NCBI GenBank assembly: GCA_036267135.1
Contig: DATAWQ010000139.1
Coordinates: forward strand, 1 to 64,000
DNA length: 64,000 bases
Source of the DNA: PALSA-505 sp036267135
GTDB lineage: Bacteria > Actinomycetota > Actinomycetes > Streptosporangiales > Streptosporangiaceae
Reading direction: 5' to 3'
Made by a program: the position numbers and the translations under genes. Under the pieces are notes generated by a model. That model saw only the letters and a list, made by a program, of their open reading frames with translations. It was not told the origin of the DNA and did no database searches. Below, piece by piece: positions 24,474 through 34,349 of the stretch (its first letter is position 1; every line of letters begins with the position of its first letter).

Positions 24474-26225
24474 TTAAGCGATCGTGAGCACCGCAACCAC
24501 CGCCAGCAGGCCAGCCACCGCGTAGGCGGCGTAGTCGTTGGCCGACCCGTTGTGCGCCGCGCGCAGCAGGCGGACCGGCAGCGGTTCGCGCACCCGCAGG
24601 TACAGCCAGGCCAGCCCCGCGGCCACCACGACGCTGACGGCGACCAGGATCAGCTCGGCGGCCGAGGTATAGGCGAACGGGATGTGCAGGGCGGGCAGCC
24701 GGGCGGACGTGGTCAGCACACCGCTGGCGTACCTGGCCGGGTTCAGCAGGCCGGCCGCGGCCGGTGCGGCCAGGTGGCGCAGCACCTCAGGGCCGCCCAC
24801 GCCGAACGCGACGCAGCACGCGCCCAGCGTGGCCAGGCCCGCCAGCATCCCCGGCCGCATCTCCTCGCGCCATTCGTAGTCCTCGTCCCGGCGGCGGAAG
24901 AAGGCCAGCCAGGCGGCCCGGCCCAGCGCGGCCATCGTGATCACCTGGGCGATCAGCATGAGCACGTAGGGGACGAGTTCGTGCCGGTCCTGCAGCCCGG
25001 AGTGGATCAGGCTGAGCGAGACGTAACCGTTGAACGGCGGCAGGCCCGCGATCGACACCACGCCGAGCACGAAGCCCGCCGTGATCACCGGCATGGTTCG
25101 CCACAGGCCGCCCATCTGCGACAGCTTGGTCGCGCCGGTCCGGTGCACGATGGCCCCGGCGCACAGGAACAGCAGGGATTTGAACAGCGCGTGGTTGACC
25201 ATGTGGTTGGCCGCCCCCGCGACCCCGGCGGCGTCACCGGTGGCCAGCCCGACGATCATGATCCCGACCTGGGACACGGTGTCGTAGGCCAGCAGCCGTT
25301 TGAGGTCGTCCTGGGCCAGCGCCATCACGGCGCCGAGCAGGGCCGAGACGAGGCCGAGCGTCATCAGCAGGCCCAGCACCGGCGTGCTGGACGGGCCGTA
25401 CACCTGCAGCGCCAGCCGGGCGATCGACACCACCCCGAGGTTGACCATGAGCCCGGAGAACAGCGCGGACACCGGCCCGGGCGCGGCGGTATGCGCGTCG
25501 GCCAGCCAGCCGTGGAACGGGACCAGCCCGGCCTTGGTCGCGAAGCCGGCCACCAGCAGGCCGAACGCGACCTTGTCCGGGGTGGTGGTGTGCCGGGCGA
25601 GCGCGGCGTGCAACTGGCCGAAGTTCAGCGCCCCGTGCTGGGCGTACAGCAGCCCGGCCCCGATGAAGATGAGGAAGCTGGCGATGTTGGTCAGCACCAG
25701 GATCTTGAACGCGGCCTCCAGGGCGATCGGCCGCTCCAGGAAGAAGCCGGTCAGCCCGTAGCTGGCCAGCGCGGCCACCTCGAACCAGACGAACAGGTCG
25801 ATCAGGTCGGCGGTCAGCGCGGCCCCGATCAGCGCGGCCAGCAGGAGCTGGAACAGGCAGGCGTAGCCGCCGAGTTCGCGGCGGCCGAGCCCGCCCAGCT
25901 CGGACAGCGTGTACAGCAGCAGCACGGCGCCGACGACGGCCACCGCCAGGGCGAACAGCAGCCCGAACGGGTCGGCCGCGAACGCGACGCCGAGCGCCGT
26001 CCCGTGCACAGGAACCCAGTGCCCCATGTAGTGGCCGATCACCCGGCCGCTGAACACGGTCGGCGCCTCGGCCAGCAGCAGCCCGGCCGAGGCGGCCATC
26101 GCGGCGATCGAGACGATCACCGGCAGCCGGGCGGACAGCCGGGCCAGCAGCGGCGCGGCCACCGCGCCGCCCAGCGGGATGGCCACCGGCAGCGGCAGCA
26201 GCGCCTCCAGCGCGGCGGTGCTCAC
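24474..26225 (-). CDS. mrpD: Mrp/Mbh antiporter subunit D (NuoL/M/N-like proton channel)
   Basis: A 583-residue, about 14-helix membrane protein of the complex I antiporter-subunit family. Charged and histidine residues within helices are visible in LFVWFEVAALASYGL, LAQDDLKRLLAYDTVSQVG and ANHMVNHALFKSLLFL. It is the only NuoL/M/N-like subunit encoded in the operon; a full-length MrpA is absent. It is last in the operon, its GTG overlapping the stop of mrpC by four bases. Confidence 0.9.
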   Translation of the reverse strand: MSTAALEALLPLPVAIPLGGAVAAPLLARLSARLPVIVSIAAMAASAGLLLAEAPTVFSGRVIGHYMGHWVPVHGTALGVAFAADPFGLLFALAVAVVGAVLLLYTLSELGGLGRRELGGYACLFQLLLAALIGAALTADLIDLFVWFEVAALASYGLTGFFLERPIALEAAFKILVLTNIASFLIFIGAGLLYAQHGALNFGQLHAALARHTTTPDKVAFGLLVAGFATKAGLVPFHGWLADAHTAAPGPVSALFSGLMVNLGVVSIARLALQVYGPSSTPVLGLLMTLGLVSALLGAVMALAQDDLKRLLAYDTVSQVGIMIVGLATGDAAGVAGAANHMVNHALFKSLLFLCAGAIVHRTGATKLSQMGGLWRTMPVITAGFVLGVVSIAGLPPFNGYVSLSLIHSGLQDRHELVPYVLMLIAQVITMAALGRAAWLAFFRRRDEDYEWREEMRPGMLAGLATLGACCVAFGVGGPEVLRHLAAPAAAGLLNPARYASGVLTTSARLPALHIPFAYTSAAELILVAVSVVVAAGLAWLYLRVREPLPVRLLRAAHNGSANDYAAYAVAGLLAVVAVLTIA

Positions 26226-26590
26226 CCGCGCAGCTCCCGCACCTGGTCCGCGTCCAGCGTGCGGTAGTGCTGCGCGATCCGCACCACCACGCTGAGGAAC
26301 ACCGCGGTCACCGCGACCCCGATCACCACCGCGGTCAGGCAGAAGTTCTGCAGCACCGGGTCGGCCACGTTGCCGTGCACCAGATCCTGGGCGGTCTGGC
26401 CGGGCGGCGGGTTGAGCAGCACCGGCGCGGTGGATCCGGCCCGGTAGGCCAGCGAGAGCAGGAACAGGTAGGTGGAGGCTTCCATCAGCGAAAGCCCCAT
26501 CACCATCTTGATCAGATTGCGCCTGGTCAGCACAGCGGACAGGCCGATGCAGAACAGCGCCACCGCGGCCAGGTAGTTGACCAGGATCAC
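26222..26590 (-). CDS. mrpC: Mrp antiporter subunit C (NuoK-like)
   Basis: A 122-residue protein with three transmembrane helices. The NuoK-like motif appears as NLIKMVMGLSLMEASTYLFL, with a glutamate in the second helix. A loop containing LLNPPPGQTAQDLVHGNVAD precedes VLQNFCLTAVVIGVAVTAV, as in MrpC proteins. Overlaps both neighbours by four bases. Confidence 0.92.
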   Translation of the reverse strand: MILVNYLAAVALFCIGLSAVLTRRNLIKMVMGLSLMEASTYLFLLSLAYRAGSTAPVLLNPPPGQTAQDLVHGNVADPVLQNFCLTAVVIGVAVTAVFLSVVVRIAQHYRTLDADQVRELRG

Positions 26591-27582
26591 CGCCCGTCGC
26601 CCCCGGACTCGCGGTCGCTGCTCTCGGCCTCGTCCGGGGCCCAGTCGTGCCGCATGCCGATCAGGGCGAATACCGCGATACCCAGGCCCGTGCCCACCTC
26701 GATCAGCTCACTGGCGGAGAAGAGCTGTGCGATCCCGCCGGACAGGATCGTCTGCGGCGTGGCCAGCGGCAGCCAGTTCGCGCTGAACGACCCCTTCAGC
26801 ACCAGGCCGAGCACCTCGGTGGCGATGATCGCGACGGCGCCGCCCATCTCGATGCCCTCCAGCAGCCCGGGCCTGACCATCCTGGCCACCCGGCGGCGGC
26901 CGAACCCGGCGTAGGCCAGCAGCAGCACGCCCAGGATCACCGCCCCGCCGGGGAACCCGCCGCCGGGGGAGTAGCCCTCGGCCACCAAATAGCAGCCGGC
27001 CATCGCCAGGACCGGCAGCGCCATCCTGATGGCGGTCCTGGTGACGAGGGACATCGCGTCGGCCCGCTCCGGCCCGGGCGTGCCCAGCGGGGTGGCGTCC
27101 GGGGTGGCCGGGCGGCCCTGGCCGTCGCCCTCCTCGCCGCGCTCGGCGGCCTGCGCGGCCCGCTGGCCGGCGTCGGCCCGATCGGGCGGGTCGGTCTGCC
27201 GCTGCTCGCGCTCGCCCGCCAGCGACTCGCCGAAGTAGCCCCGCCTGCGCTCCCTGGACCTGGTGATCACCATCACGCTGACCACGGCGGCGAGCAGCAG
27301 GAAGGTTTCGCCGAACGTGTCGAATCCACGGGTGCCGTAGACGACCTCGTTGACCGGTTCGGTCAGCCCCCACTTCGGCAGCGCCACCTCCATGGCGTAC
27401 CTGGCCACCGCGGGCAGCGCCGCGTGCTCGCGCGGGATGCCCACCATCGCGGTGGCCAGCGCCGCCGCGGTCCCGGCCACCAGCAGCAGGGCGATCCCCC
27501 GGCGGTGCAGCGGCTCGTGCTCGGCCGCTTCGGCCCGCGCCCCCCGCGGCCGGTGCGGCGGTGGGTCAGCGGCCGGGCTCAC
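26587..27582 (-). CDS. Fused MrpA C-terminal (MbhE-like) and MrpB (MbhF-like) antiporter subunit
   Basis: A 331-residue protein with two membrane parts. The first (about residues 25-110) has VYGTRGFDTFGETFLLLAAV, the pattern of MbhE and of the extreme C-terminus of MrpA. A charged linker rich in E, R, Q, G and P (about 111-175) follows. The second (about 178-320) is MrpB-like, with GYSPGGGFPGGAVILG and SASELIEVGTGLGIAVFAL. I chose the GTG at 27582 because GGAGG precedes it by nine bases; another GTG at 27591 is possible. It overlaps the start of mrpC. Confidence 0.82.
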   Translation of the reverse strand: MSPAADPPPHRPRGARAEAAEHEPLHRRGIALLLVAGTAAALATAMVGIPREHAALPAVARYAMEVALPKWGLTEPVNEVVYGTRGFDTFGETFLLLAAVVSVMVITRSRERRRGYFGESLAGEREQRQTDPPDRADAGQRAAQAAERGEEGDGQGRPATPDATPLGTPGPERADAMSLVTRTAIRMALPVLAMAGCYLVAEGYSPGGGFPGGAVILGVLLLAYAGFGRRRVARMVRPGLLEGIEMGGAVAIIATEVLGLVLKGSFSANWLPLATPQTILSGGIAQLFSASELIEVGTGLGIAVFALIGMRHDWAPDEAESSDRESGGDGR

Positions 27583-27892
27583 CGGCGCCACCCTCCCCGG
27601 ACCCAGCGTCCTGCTGGCCTGCCTCCTCCTCCAGTTCGGGCTGGTCGGGCACCGCGGCCCGCGTCTTCCCGATAGTGGCCAGGTAGAGCACGGGCAGCGC
27701 GATCGCGCCCACCACCACCTCGGCGTGCGCGACGTCGGGCGCGCCCAGCACGATGAACAGCAGCGCGAGCATGGTGCCGGTGGCCGACAGCGCCATGACC
27801 GCGCCGTTCAGGTTGCGCAGCCGCACGACCAGCACGGCCGAGGCCAGGACGACGGCCAGGATCAGGTAGTCCAGCGCCCAGAAGCTGGTCAT
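27566..27892 (-). CDS. MbhD-like (DUF4040-type) antiporter subunit
   Basis: A 108-residue protein with three transmembrane helices. The segment LRNLNGAVMALSATGTMLAL followed by VLGAPDVAHAEVVVGAI matches the MbhD or MrpA C-terminal module (DUF4040). A glutamate in APDVAHAEV lies at the usual functional position. An acidic, glycine-rich tail of about 30 residues follows. ATG overlaps the stop of mrpG by four bases. Confidence 0.85.
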   Translation of the reverse strand: MTSFWALDYLILAVVLASAVLVVRLRNLNGAVMALSATGTMLALLFIVLGAPDVAHAEVVVGAIALPVLYLATIGKTRAAVPDQPELEEEAGQQDAGSGEGGAGEPGR

Positions 27893-28239
27893 CCCGGCTC
27901 ACCCCGGTCACCCTCCCGCCGGGCCGCGGGCTCGTCGCGGACCGCGCCCCGCCACATGGGCACGCCGGCCTTGTACGCGGCGCGGGCGACCGCGTGCGAG
28001 GCGGCCGGGTTGAGCACCAGCAGCAGCCCGGCGATGATCAGCGCCCGGCTGCCGTACACGCTGATCGGGCCCTCGCCGACCACCACGGCGATCAGCGCGG
28101 GCAGCGCCCCCAGGGTGATCGCCTTGCTGGAGCACTGGATGCGGCCGTACACGTCCGGCATCCGCACGATGCCCACGGCCCCGGACAGCGAGAACGCCAG
28201 CCCGACCACCGCGAGCGCGATGACGATGATCTCTTTCAC
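27889..28239 (-). CDS. mrpG: Mrp antiporter subunit G
   Basis: A 116-residue protein with three helices. VGIVRMPDVYGRIQCSSKA is a characteristic MrpG motif after the first helix, and the polar tail is about 25 residues. The GTG at 28239 overlaps the stop of mrpF (GTGA), so I prefer it to the longer frame. Confidence 0.9.
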   Translation of the reverse strand: MKEIIVIALAVVGLAFSLSGAVGIVRMPDVYGRIQCSSKAITLGALPALIAVVVGEGPISVYGSRALIIAGLLLVLNPAASHAVARAAYKAGVPMWRGAVRDEPAARREGDRGEPG

Positions 28240-28496
28240 AGCAGCTCCCGCTCCAGGTAACGCGCCCACACGATGGCGCCGAGATAGCTGAACGAGGCCA
28301 GCCAGATGGCCACGTCCGGGTAGATGGTCCGGCCCGCGAACGCGGCGAAGAACACCAGCGCGAGGGTGGCCTGGGTGGCCATCGTGTTCACGGCCACGAT
28401 CCGGTCGGACACGGTGGGCCCGGCCGCCACCCGGATCAGCAGCAGCGCGGCGATCGCCACCTCGGCGATCGCCACGGCCAGATAGACACCGCTCAC
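28236..28496 (-). CDS. mrpF: Mrp antiporter subunit F
   Basis: An 86-residue protein with three helices. GPTVSDRIVAVNTMATQATL, between the first and second helices, is the standard MrpF motif. Its GTG at 28496 overlaps the stop of mrpE by four bases. Confidence 0.9.
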   Translation of the reverse strand: MSGVYLAVAIAEVAIAALLLIRVAAGPTVSDRIVAVNTMATQATLALVFFAAFAGRTIYPDVAIWLASFSYLGAIVWARYLERELL

Positions 28497-29029
28497 CCTG
28501 GATCCCGGTCCGCGAACGGGGCCAGCCCGCGTTCCACCGGGTCGTTGATCTCGGCCGCGGCCCGCTCCGGGCTGCCCTCGGGCACCACCACGGCGTGGTA
28601 CTGCAGTTCCCGGCGCTCGCGGTCCAGGTCGGTGATCTGGTTGTCCACGATCAGCGATGTGATCAGCCCCACCGCGGTGAGCTGTCCCTCCGACCGGTAC
28701 CTGGTGGGCACGATGACCATGCCGCTGCGCATCGGGCCGCCGGGGTGGCGCAGCCGCGGATGCCAGATCAGCCGGGAAAGCCGCAGGTTGGCCAGCACGA
28801 TCCGGCCGGCGGCCGACCCCAGCAGCACGACGGCTGCCGCCAGCCGGGTGGGGCGCAGCAGTTGCCACGGCCCGGCCACCTCGCCCAGCGGCGCCAGCGC
28901 GACCGCGACGGCCAGCGCGATCGCCGCCCCGAACAGTTGCGTCTCCACGGTGAGCGTCCAGGTCAGCAGCACCCACACCAGGTACGCCCAGCACCACAGC
29001 GCGGCCACCCGGCGGATCTTGACTGGCAT
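28493..29029 (-). CDS. mrpE: Mrp antiporter subunit E
   Basis: A 178-residue protein with two N-terminal helices (about 10-45) and a soluble domain containing RSGMVIVPTRYRSEGQL and VGLITSLIVDNQITDLDRE, which correspond to the MrpE family. It heads a seven-gene operon (E, F, G, MbhD-like, MbhE-MrpB fusion, C, D), all genes overlapping. The order is that of archaeal mbhA to mbhH. The ATG has no ribosome site but sits nine bases after an exact GTTT-N14-GGGTAG element. The complex should exchange Na+ (or K+/Ca2+) for H+ during salt or alkaline stress. Confidence 0.88.
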   Translation of the reverse strand: MPVKIRRVAALWCWAYLVWVLLTWTLTVETQLFGAAIALAVAVALAPLGEVAGPWQLLRPTRLAAAVVLLGSAAGRIVLANLRLSRLIWHPRLRHPGGPMRSGMVIVPTRYRSEGQLTAVGLITSLIVDNQITDLDRERRELQYHAVVVPEGSPERAAAEINDPVERGLAPFADRDPG

Positions 29030-29038
29030 GGGATGCCG

Positions 29039-29062
29039 CTACCCGCAAGGGCGTGATCAAAC
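29039..29062 (-). promoter_or_regulatory. SigB/F-type promoter, leaderless, for the Mrp/Mbh operon
   Basis: GTTT, 14 bases, GGGTAG. The -10 ends nine bases before the mrpE ATG, so the operon mRNA should begin at the start codon. Confidence 0.68.
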
Positions 29063-29087
29063 GCCGGCGAACTGCGGCCGCCGGGAC

Positions 29088-29112
29088 GTTTGGCCGCCCG
29101 GGGACCGGGGAG
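29088..29112 (+). promoter_or_regulatory. Possible SigB/F-type promoter of the catalase gene
   Basis: GTTT, 15 bases, GGGGAG. The -10 lacks the usual TA step, so support is moderate. It lies 31 bases before the catalase ATG and 26 bases from the divergent antiporter promoter. Confidence 0.35.
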
Positions 29113-29143
29113 TGAGCTCTTTCATCCACGGAGGGGACTCACG

Positions 29144-31261
<2,118 letters not shown>

Positions 31262-31262
31262 C

Positions 31263-31769
31263 ATGGCGGGCCACACCGGTGGTCCCGGACTGCTCGGCGT
31301 GTACCTGAACGACCACCTGGCCGGGGCCACGGCGGGAGTCGAACTGGCCCGCCGGGTGGCCGCCTCCCAGCGCGACCCCGCCAAACGAGGCGTCATGCGT
31401 GGCCTGGCCGATGAGATCGGCGAGGACCGCAAGGCCCTGCTGGAGATCATGGCCGCGCTCGGCGTGCCGGTCCGCGGCTACAAGGTCTGGGCCGGATGGC
31501 TGGCCGAGAAGGCGGGGCGGCTGAAGCTCAACGGCTCGCTGCGGGCCCGGTCCCCGCTCAGCGACCTGCTCGAGCTGGAGATGATGCGGCTCGGGGTGGA
31601 GGGCAAGGCCGCGGGCTGGCAGACGCTGCGCACCCTGGCCGACGGTCGGCCGGAGCTCGACGCGGCGCGGCTGGACCGCTTGCTGGACCGGGCCCAGGAC
31701 CAGTCCAAGCGGCTGGAGGAGATAAGGACGGACGCCATCACGGAGGCCTTCAGCGGCTCCGGCGTTTAG
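31263..31769 (+). CDS. Helical protein of unknown function downstream of catalase
   Basis: A 168-residue, mainly helical soluble protein. LLGVYLNDHLAGATAGVELA near the N-terminus and LADEIGEDRKALLEIM near residue 50 place histidine, aspartate and glutamate residues on helices, recalling ferritin-like four-helix bundles, but I cannot confirm metal ligands. Its ATG is one base after the catalase stop, so the two are almost certainly co-translated. A role in peroxide or iron protection is inferred from position only. Confidence 0.72.
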   Translation: MAGHTGGPGLLGVYLNDHLAGATAGVELARRVAASQRDPAKRGVMRGLADEIGEDRKALLEIMAALGVPVRGYKVWAGWLAEKAGRLKLNGSLRARSPLSDLLELEMMRLGVEGKAAGWQTLRTLADGRPELDAARLDRLLDRAQDQSKRLEEIRTDAITEAFSGSGV

Positions 31770-31787
31770 CCACGTCAAGGGGGGTAT
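31764..31787 (+). promoter_or_regulatory. SigB/F-type promoter of the Rho-N-like gene
   Basis: GTTT, 14 bases, GGGTAT. The GTTT overlaps the last codons of the previous gene. The -10 ends ten bases before the ATG at 31798, and GGAGG lies in that short gap, so the message would be leaderless or carry only a few bases. Confidence 0.5.
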
Positions 31788-31797
31788 TGGAGGAACC

Positions 31798-32055
31798 ATG
31801 CCCAGAGCACAGATTAAGGACGAGAAGACATACCAGGCGCTGCGGGACGAAGGCGCGAGCAAAGAGAAGGCGGCCAGGATCGCTAACGCCGCCGCCGGAA
31901 GCTCCCGCGAGAAGGTCGGCCGCAAGGGCGGTAAGAGCGGCTCTTACGACGACTGGAGCAAGGAAGACCTGGTCAAGCGCGCCCGCGAGATCGGTATCAA
32001 GGGCCGCTCGTCGATGACCAAGCAAGAGCTGATCAACGCCCTGCGCAACCACTAA
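31798..32055 (+). CDS. Small Rho-termination-factor N-domain-like protein
   Basis: An 85-residue basic protein. The C-terminal half, YDDWSKEDLVKRAREIGIKG then SSMTKQELINALRNH, is a SAP/Rho N-terminal type helix-extension-helix motif that can bind nucleic acid. The N-terminal half (KDEKTYQALRDEGASKEKAA) is a charged helix. GGAGGAACC precedes the ATG. Similar small proteins are common in actinomycetes; their function is not established. Confidence 0.82.
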   Translation: MPRAQIKDEKTYQALRDEGASKEKAARIANAAAGSSREKVGRKGGKSGSYDDWSKEDLVKRAREIGIKGRSSMTKQELINALRNH

Positions 32056-32094
32056 CTCCGGCCGCGAGGCTCACGAGACGATGGTGCGGTGCAG

Positions 32095-33513
32095 TCACCG
32101 GTTAGCCGATGCGGTGGCCGGTGGCCCGGCGCGCTGGGTGATGTCGCCGAGGCTGACGCCGCCGTGACCGATCGTGAACGGCTGCATGTCCGGGTCGTGG
32201 CTGCTGGCCCTGGTCTTGACGATGGCCAGCGACCGGGCCATCGTCCCATGGTCGCGATGGTGATTGAGCATGATCGTGTTGTCGGACAGGTGGGCGACTG
32301 CGAACTCTGTCAGCCTGCCCTCGGCGCTGAACAGGCCGGGTGTCTCGCAGGTGATCAGCAGGGTGATGCCCTGCCGGGAGAACCGCTGCATCAGGGAGTA
32401 GATGAACTCGCGGAAGCGGGTGTCGTCCAGGGACGCCATCTGCAGGTCCAGCAGGCTGTCGATGACCACCCGGCGTGCCTTGGTGCGTTCGGCGGCATGC
32501 AGCAGGTCGTGTACCCATTCGTCGACCTGGATATCTACCGGGGATCGGTACATGACGTCGACGGCAGGGTCGCCACCTGGCCAGCCGAGACCCTCGAGCA
32601 ACCGGCTGAGCTGGCTGGGATTCTCCTGCAAGGTGGCGATGATGCCGCGCTCGCCGTGCCGGGCTCCCCCGTACATGAAGTGCAGGCCCATCAGGGTCTT
32701 GCCCGCGCCGGACGGTCCCGCCACCAGCGTGGCCGAGCCTGGCCACAGCCCGCCGCCCAGCATCGGGTCCAGCGCGGGGATTCCGCTGGTGACCCGCTGG
32801 CCGTCGAGCGGGTAGCTGCCGGTGGCCGGGAGGTCAGCCAGCCGGGGGAACAGGCGCAAGCCCTGTGGGATGAGCCGGTAGCCGTGCTGGCCGGGCAGGA
32901 AGCCGCTGCCGCGCAGCTTGCGGACCTGCAGGAACCGTTGCTCCCGCTGACCGAGCGTGACGGCGGCCAGCTCCACGATCGCGTCCGCCACCGCGAACTC
33001 CGGAGCCACCGCCGCCTCGCCGGCCCCGTATTCGCCGACCCACAAGGACGCGGCGGGGAAGGCGGTCAGCCGCCTGGCCAGCCGGTACAGGAACTGGCGG
33101 AATGCGCCGTCGTCGCTAGCCAGGGCGCGCAGCGCCTTGAAGCTGTCGATGACGATCAGCCCGGGACGCCGCTGCTTGAGTACCTCGGCGACACGCTCAC
33201 CCACGCCGGGCAGCCCGTCACGGTCGGCCACCTGGCCCAAGTCCTCGTAGAAAACCGACCGGCCCACCGCGGCGGCATCGAAGAAATCCAGAGTCTGGCC
33301 GAAGCGGACAATCTTCTCCAGCGGTTCCGACAGCGTGGAGAAATACACTGCCGGCCGGTCCTGGGTGGCGTTGTGAAAGGTGTACTGCTGGGCGATGATC
33401 GTCTTGCCGCTGCCCGGCAGTCCCATGATGATGCTGATCCCGTTGCCCGGCAGGCCGCCGCCCAGGACCTCATCGAGAGGCTGGTGCCCGCTGAGCAGCC
33501 TGTCGCCGACCAT
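32095..33513 (-). CDS. KaiC-like tandem RecA-fold ATPase
   Basis: A 472-residue protein with two KaiC domains. The first begins MVGDRLLSGHQPLDEVLGGG and has a Walker A GLPGSGKT at residues 31-38 and Walker B-like GLIVIDSF. The second has SGIPALDPMLGGGLWPGS and GPSGAGKT near residue 265, and RRVVIDSLLDL. Such non-cyanobacterial KaiC proteins are thought to be ATP-dependent signalling hubs. No KaiA or KaiB is present. It lies nine bases downstream of the MerR-receiver gene, so the two probably form an operon and work together. Confidence 0.87.
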   Translation of the reverse strand: MVGDRLLSGHQPLDEVLGGGLPGNGISIIMGLPGSGKTIIAQQYTFHNATQDRPAVYFSTLSEPLEKIVRFGQTLDFFDAAAVGRSVFYEDLGQVADRDGLPGVGERVAEVLKQRRPGLIVIDSFKALRALASDDGAFRQFLYRLARRLTAFPAASLWVGEYGAGEAAVAPEFAVADAIVELAAVTLGQREQRFLQVRKLRGSGFLPGQHGYRLIPQGLRLFPRLADLPATGSYPLDGQRVTSGIPALDPMLGGGLWPGSATLVAGPSGAGKTLMGLHFMYGGARHGERGIIATLQENPSQLSRLLEGLGWPGGDPAVDVMYRSPVDIQVDEWVHDLLHAAERTKARRVVIDSLLDLQMASLDDTRFREFIYSLMQRFSRQGITLLITCETPGLFSAEGRLTEFAVAHLSDNTIMLNHHRDHGTMARSLAIVKTRASSHDPDMQPFTIGHGGVSLGDITQRAGPPATASANR

Positions 33514-33522
33514 CAGCCGACC

Positions 33523-34209
33523 CTACCGGCCCAGCAAGGCGCTGGACCGCAGCAGATCCCGGACTGTCGACACAAGCTGCAGAGGGTCGATGGGCTTGCG
33601 CAAGAACGCGTCGGCGCCCGCGTCGAACGCCGCGTCCATAGCCTCTACCGGCGAGACCACCACGATCGCCACCCCGTCCTGCGCACGGAAGAACCGGCAC
33701 AAATCCAGCCCCGTCCCACCGGAGATGAGCACCTCGACGATGACCACCGCTGGCATGGCCGCGGCGAACGCCTCCCGCGCGGCGCTGTCGGTCAAGGTCA
33801 CCTCGACCTCGAACCCCTCGGTCTTGAGGAAGTACTCCTCGAACTCGGCCGCGTAGGGGTCAGATTCGGCTAGCTGGATCAGCATCCGGGGCACGGGGCC
33901 CGCTGGGAAGGCACTCAGCGGCGCGCCGCTGTCGGCCTGCTCGGCCAGCAGCCGGTAGGCATCCGCCACGCTGGCGCCCTCACTCATCCGCGCCCGGACG
34001 AACCTGAGCTGCTCCACCTGGGACCTGCTGAACAGCCGGTGCCCGCTGCCGTTGCGGGCGGGCAGCACCTGCCCGTACCGATCCTCCCAGGTCCGCAGCG
34101 TGGCCACCGGGACATCCAGCATCCTGGCCACCGCGCTGATGCTGTAGACCGGGCGATCACCCTGGGCCGGGCCACCTGGCCCGCTCACCGGCCGCATCCC
34201 AGCCCGCAC
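33523..34209 (-). CDS. MerR-type DNA-binding protein fused to a receiver domain
   Basis: A 228-residue protein. Residues about 20-90 form a MerR helix-turn-helix and wing (YSISAVARMLDVPVATLRTW, then GHRLFSRSQVEQLRFV). Residues about 108-225 form a CheY-like receiver. In the receiver, D117 lies in the acidic pocket and K205 (RKP) is conserved, S186 is the switch residue, but the phospho-acceptor position holds E159 (VVIVEVLISGG) instead of aspartate. It may therefore be locked in an active-like state. The start could be the GTG at 34209 or the ATG at 34197; neither has a strong ribosome site. It precedes the KaiC-like gene. Confidence 0.83.
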   Translation of the reverse strand: MRAGMRPVSGPGGPAQGDRPVYSISAVARMLDVPVATLRTWEDRYGQVLPARNGSGHRLFSRSQVEQLRFVRARMSEGASVADAYRLLAEQADSGAPLSAFPAGPVPRMLIQLAESDPYAAEFEEYFLKTEGFEVEVTLTDSAAREAFAAAMPAVVIVEVLISGGTGLDLCRFFRAQDGVAIVVVSPVEAMDAAFDAGADAFLRKPIDPLQLVSTVRDLLRSSALLGR

Positions 34210-34349
34210 CGGCGCCCCAAGGAGGAGTTGAAGAAGATTGCGTCCCGTATTCCAGCCATTGCCTCTTCAAACCCTCCTCACAATGACGCTACACTGGCAC
34301 GAAGCCTAGCATCCGGCAAGAGATGACCCCAGGTTGAAGGGGGCTGGCT

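Noticed and set aside
24405..26267. Long open frame opposite to mrpD
   Set aside because: It is antisense to a clear membrane-protein gene, is rich in H, R, Q and G as expected from GC-skewed third positions, and has no recognisable domain.
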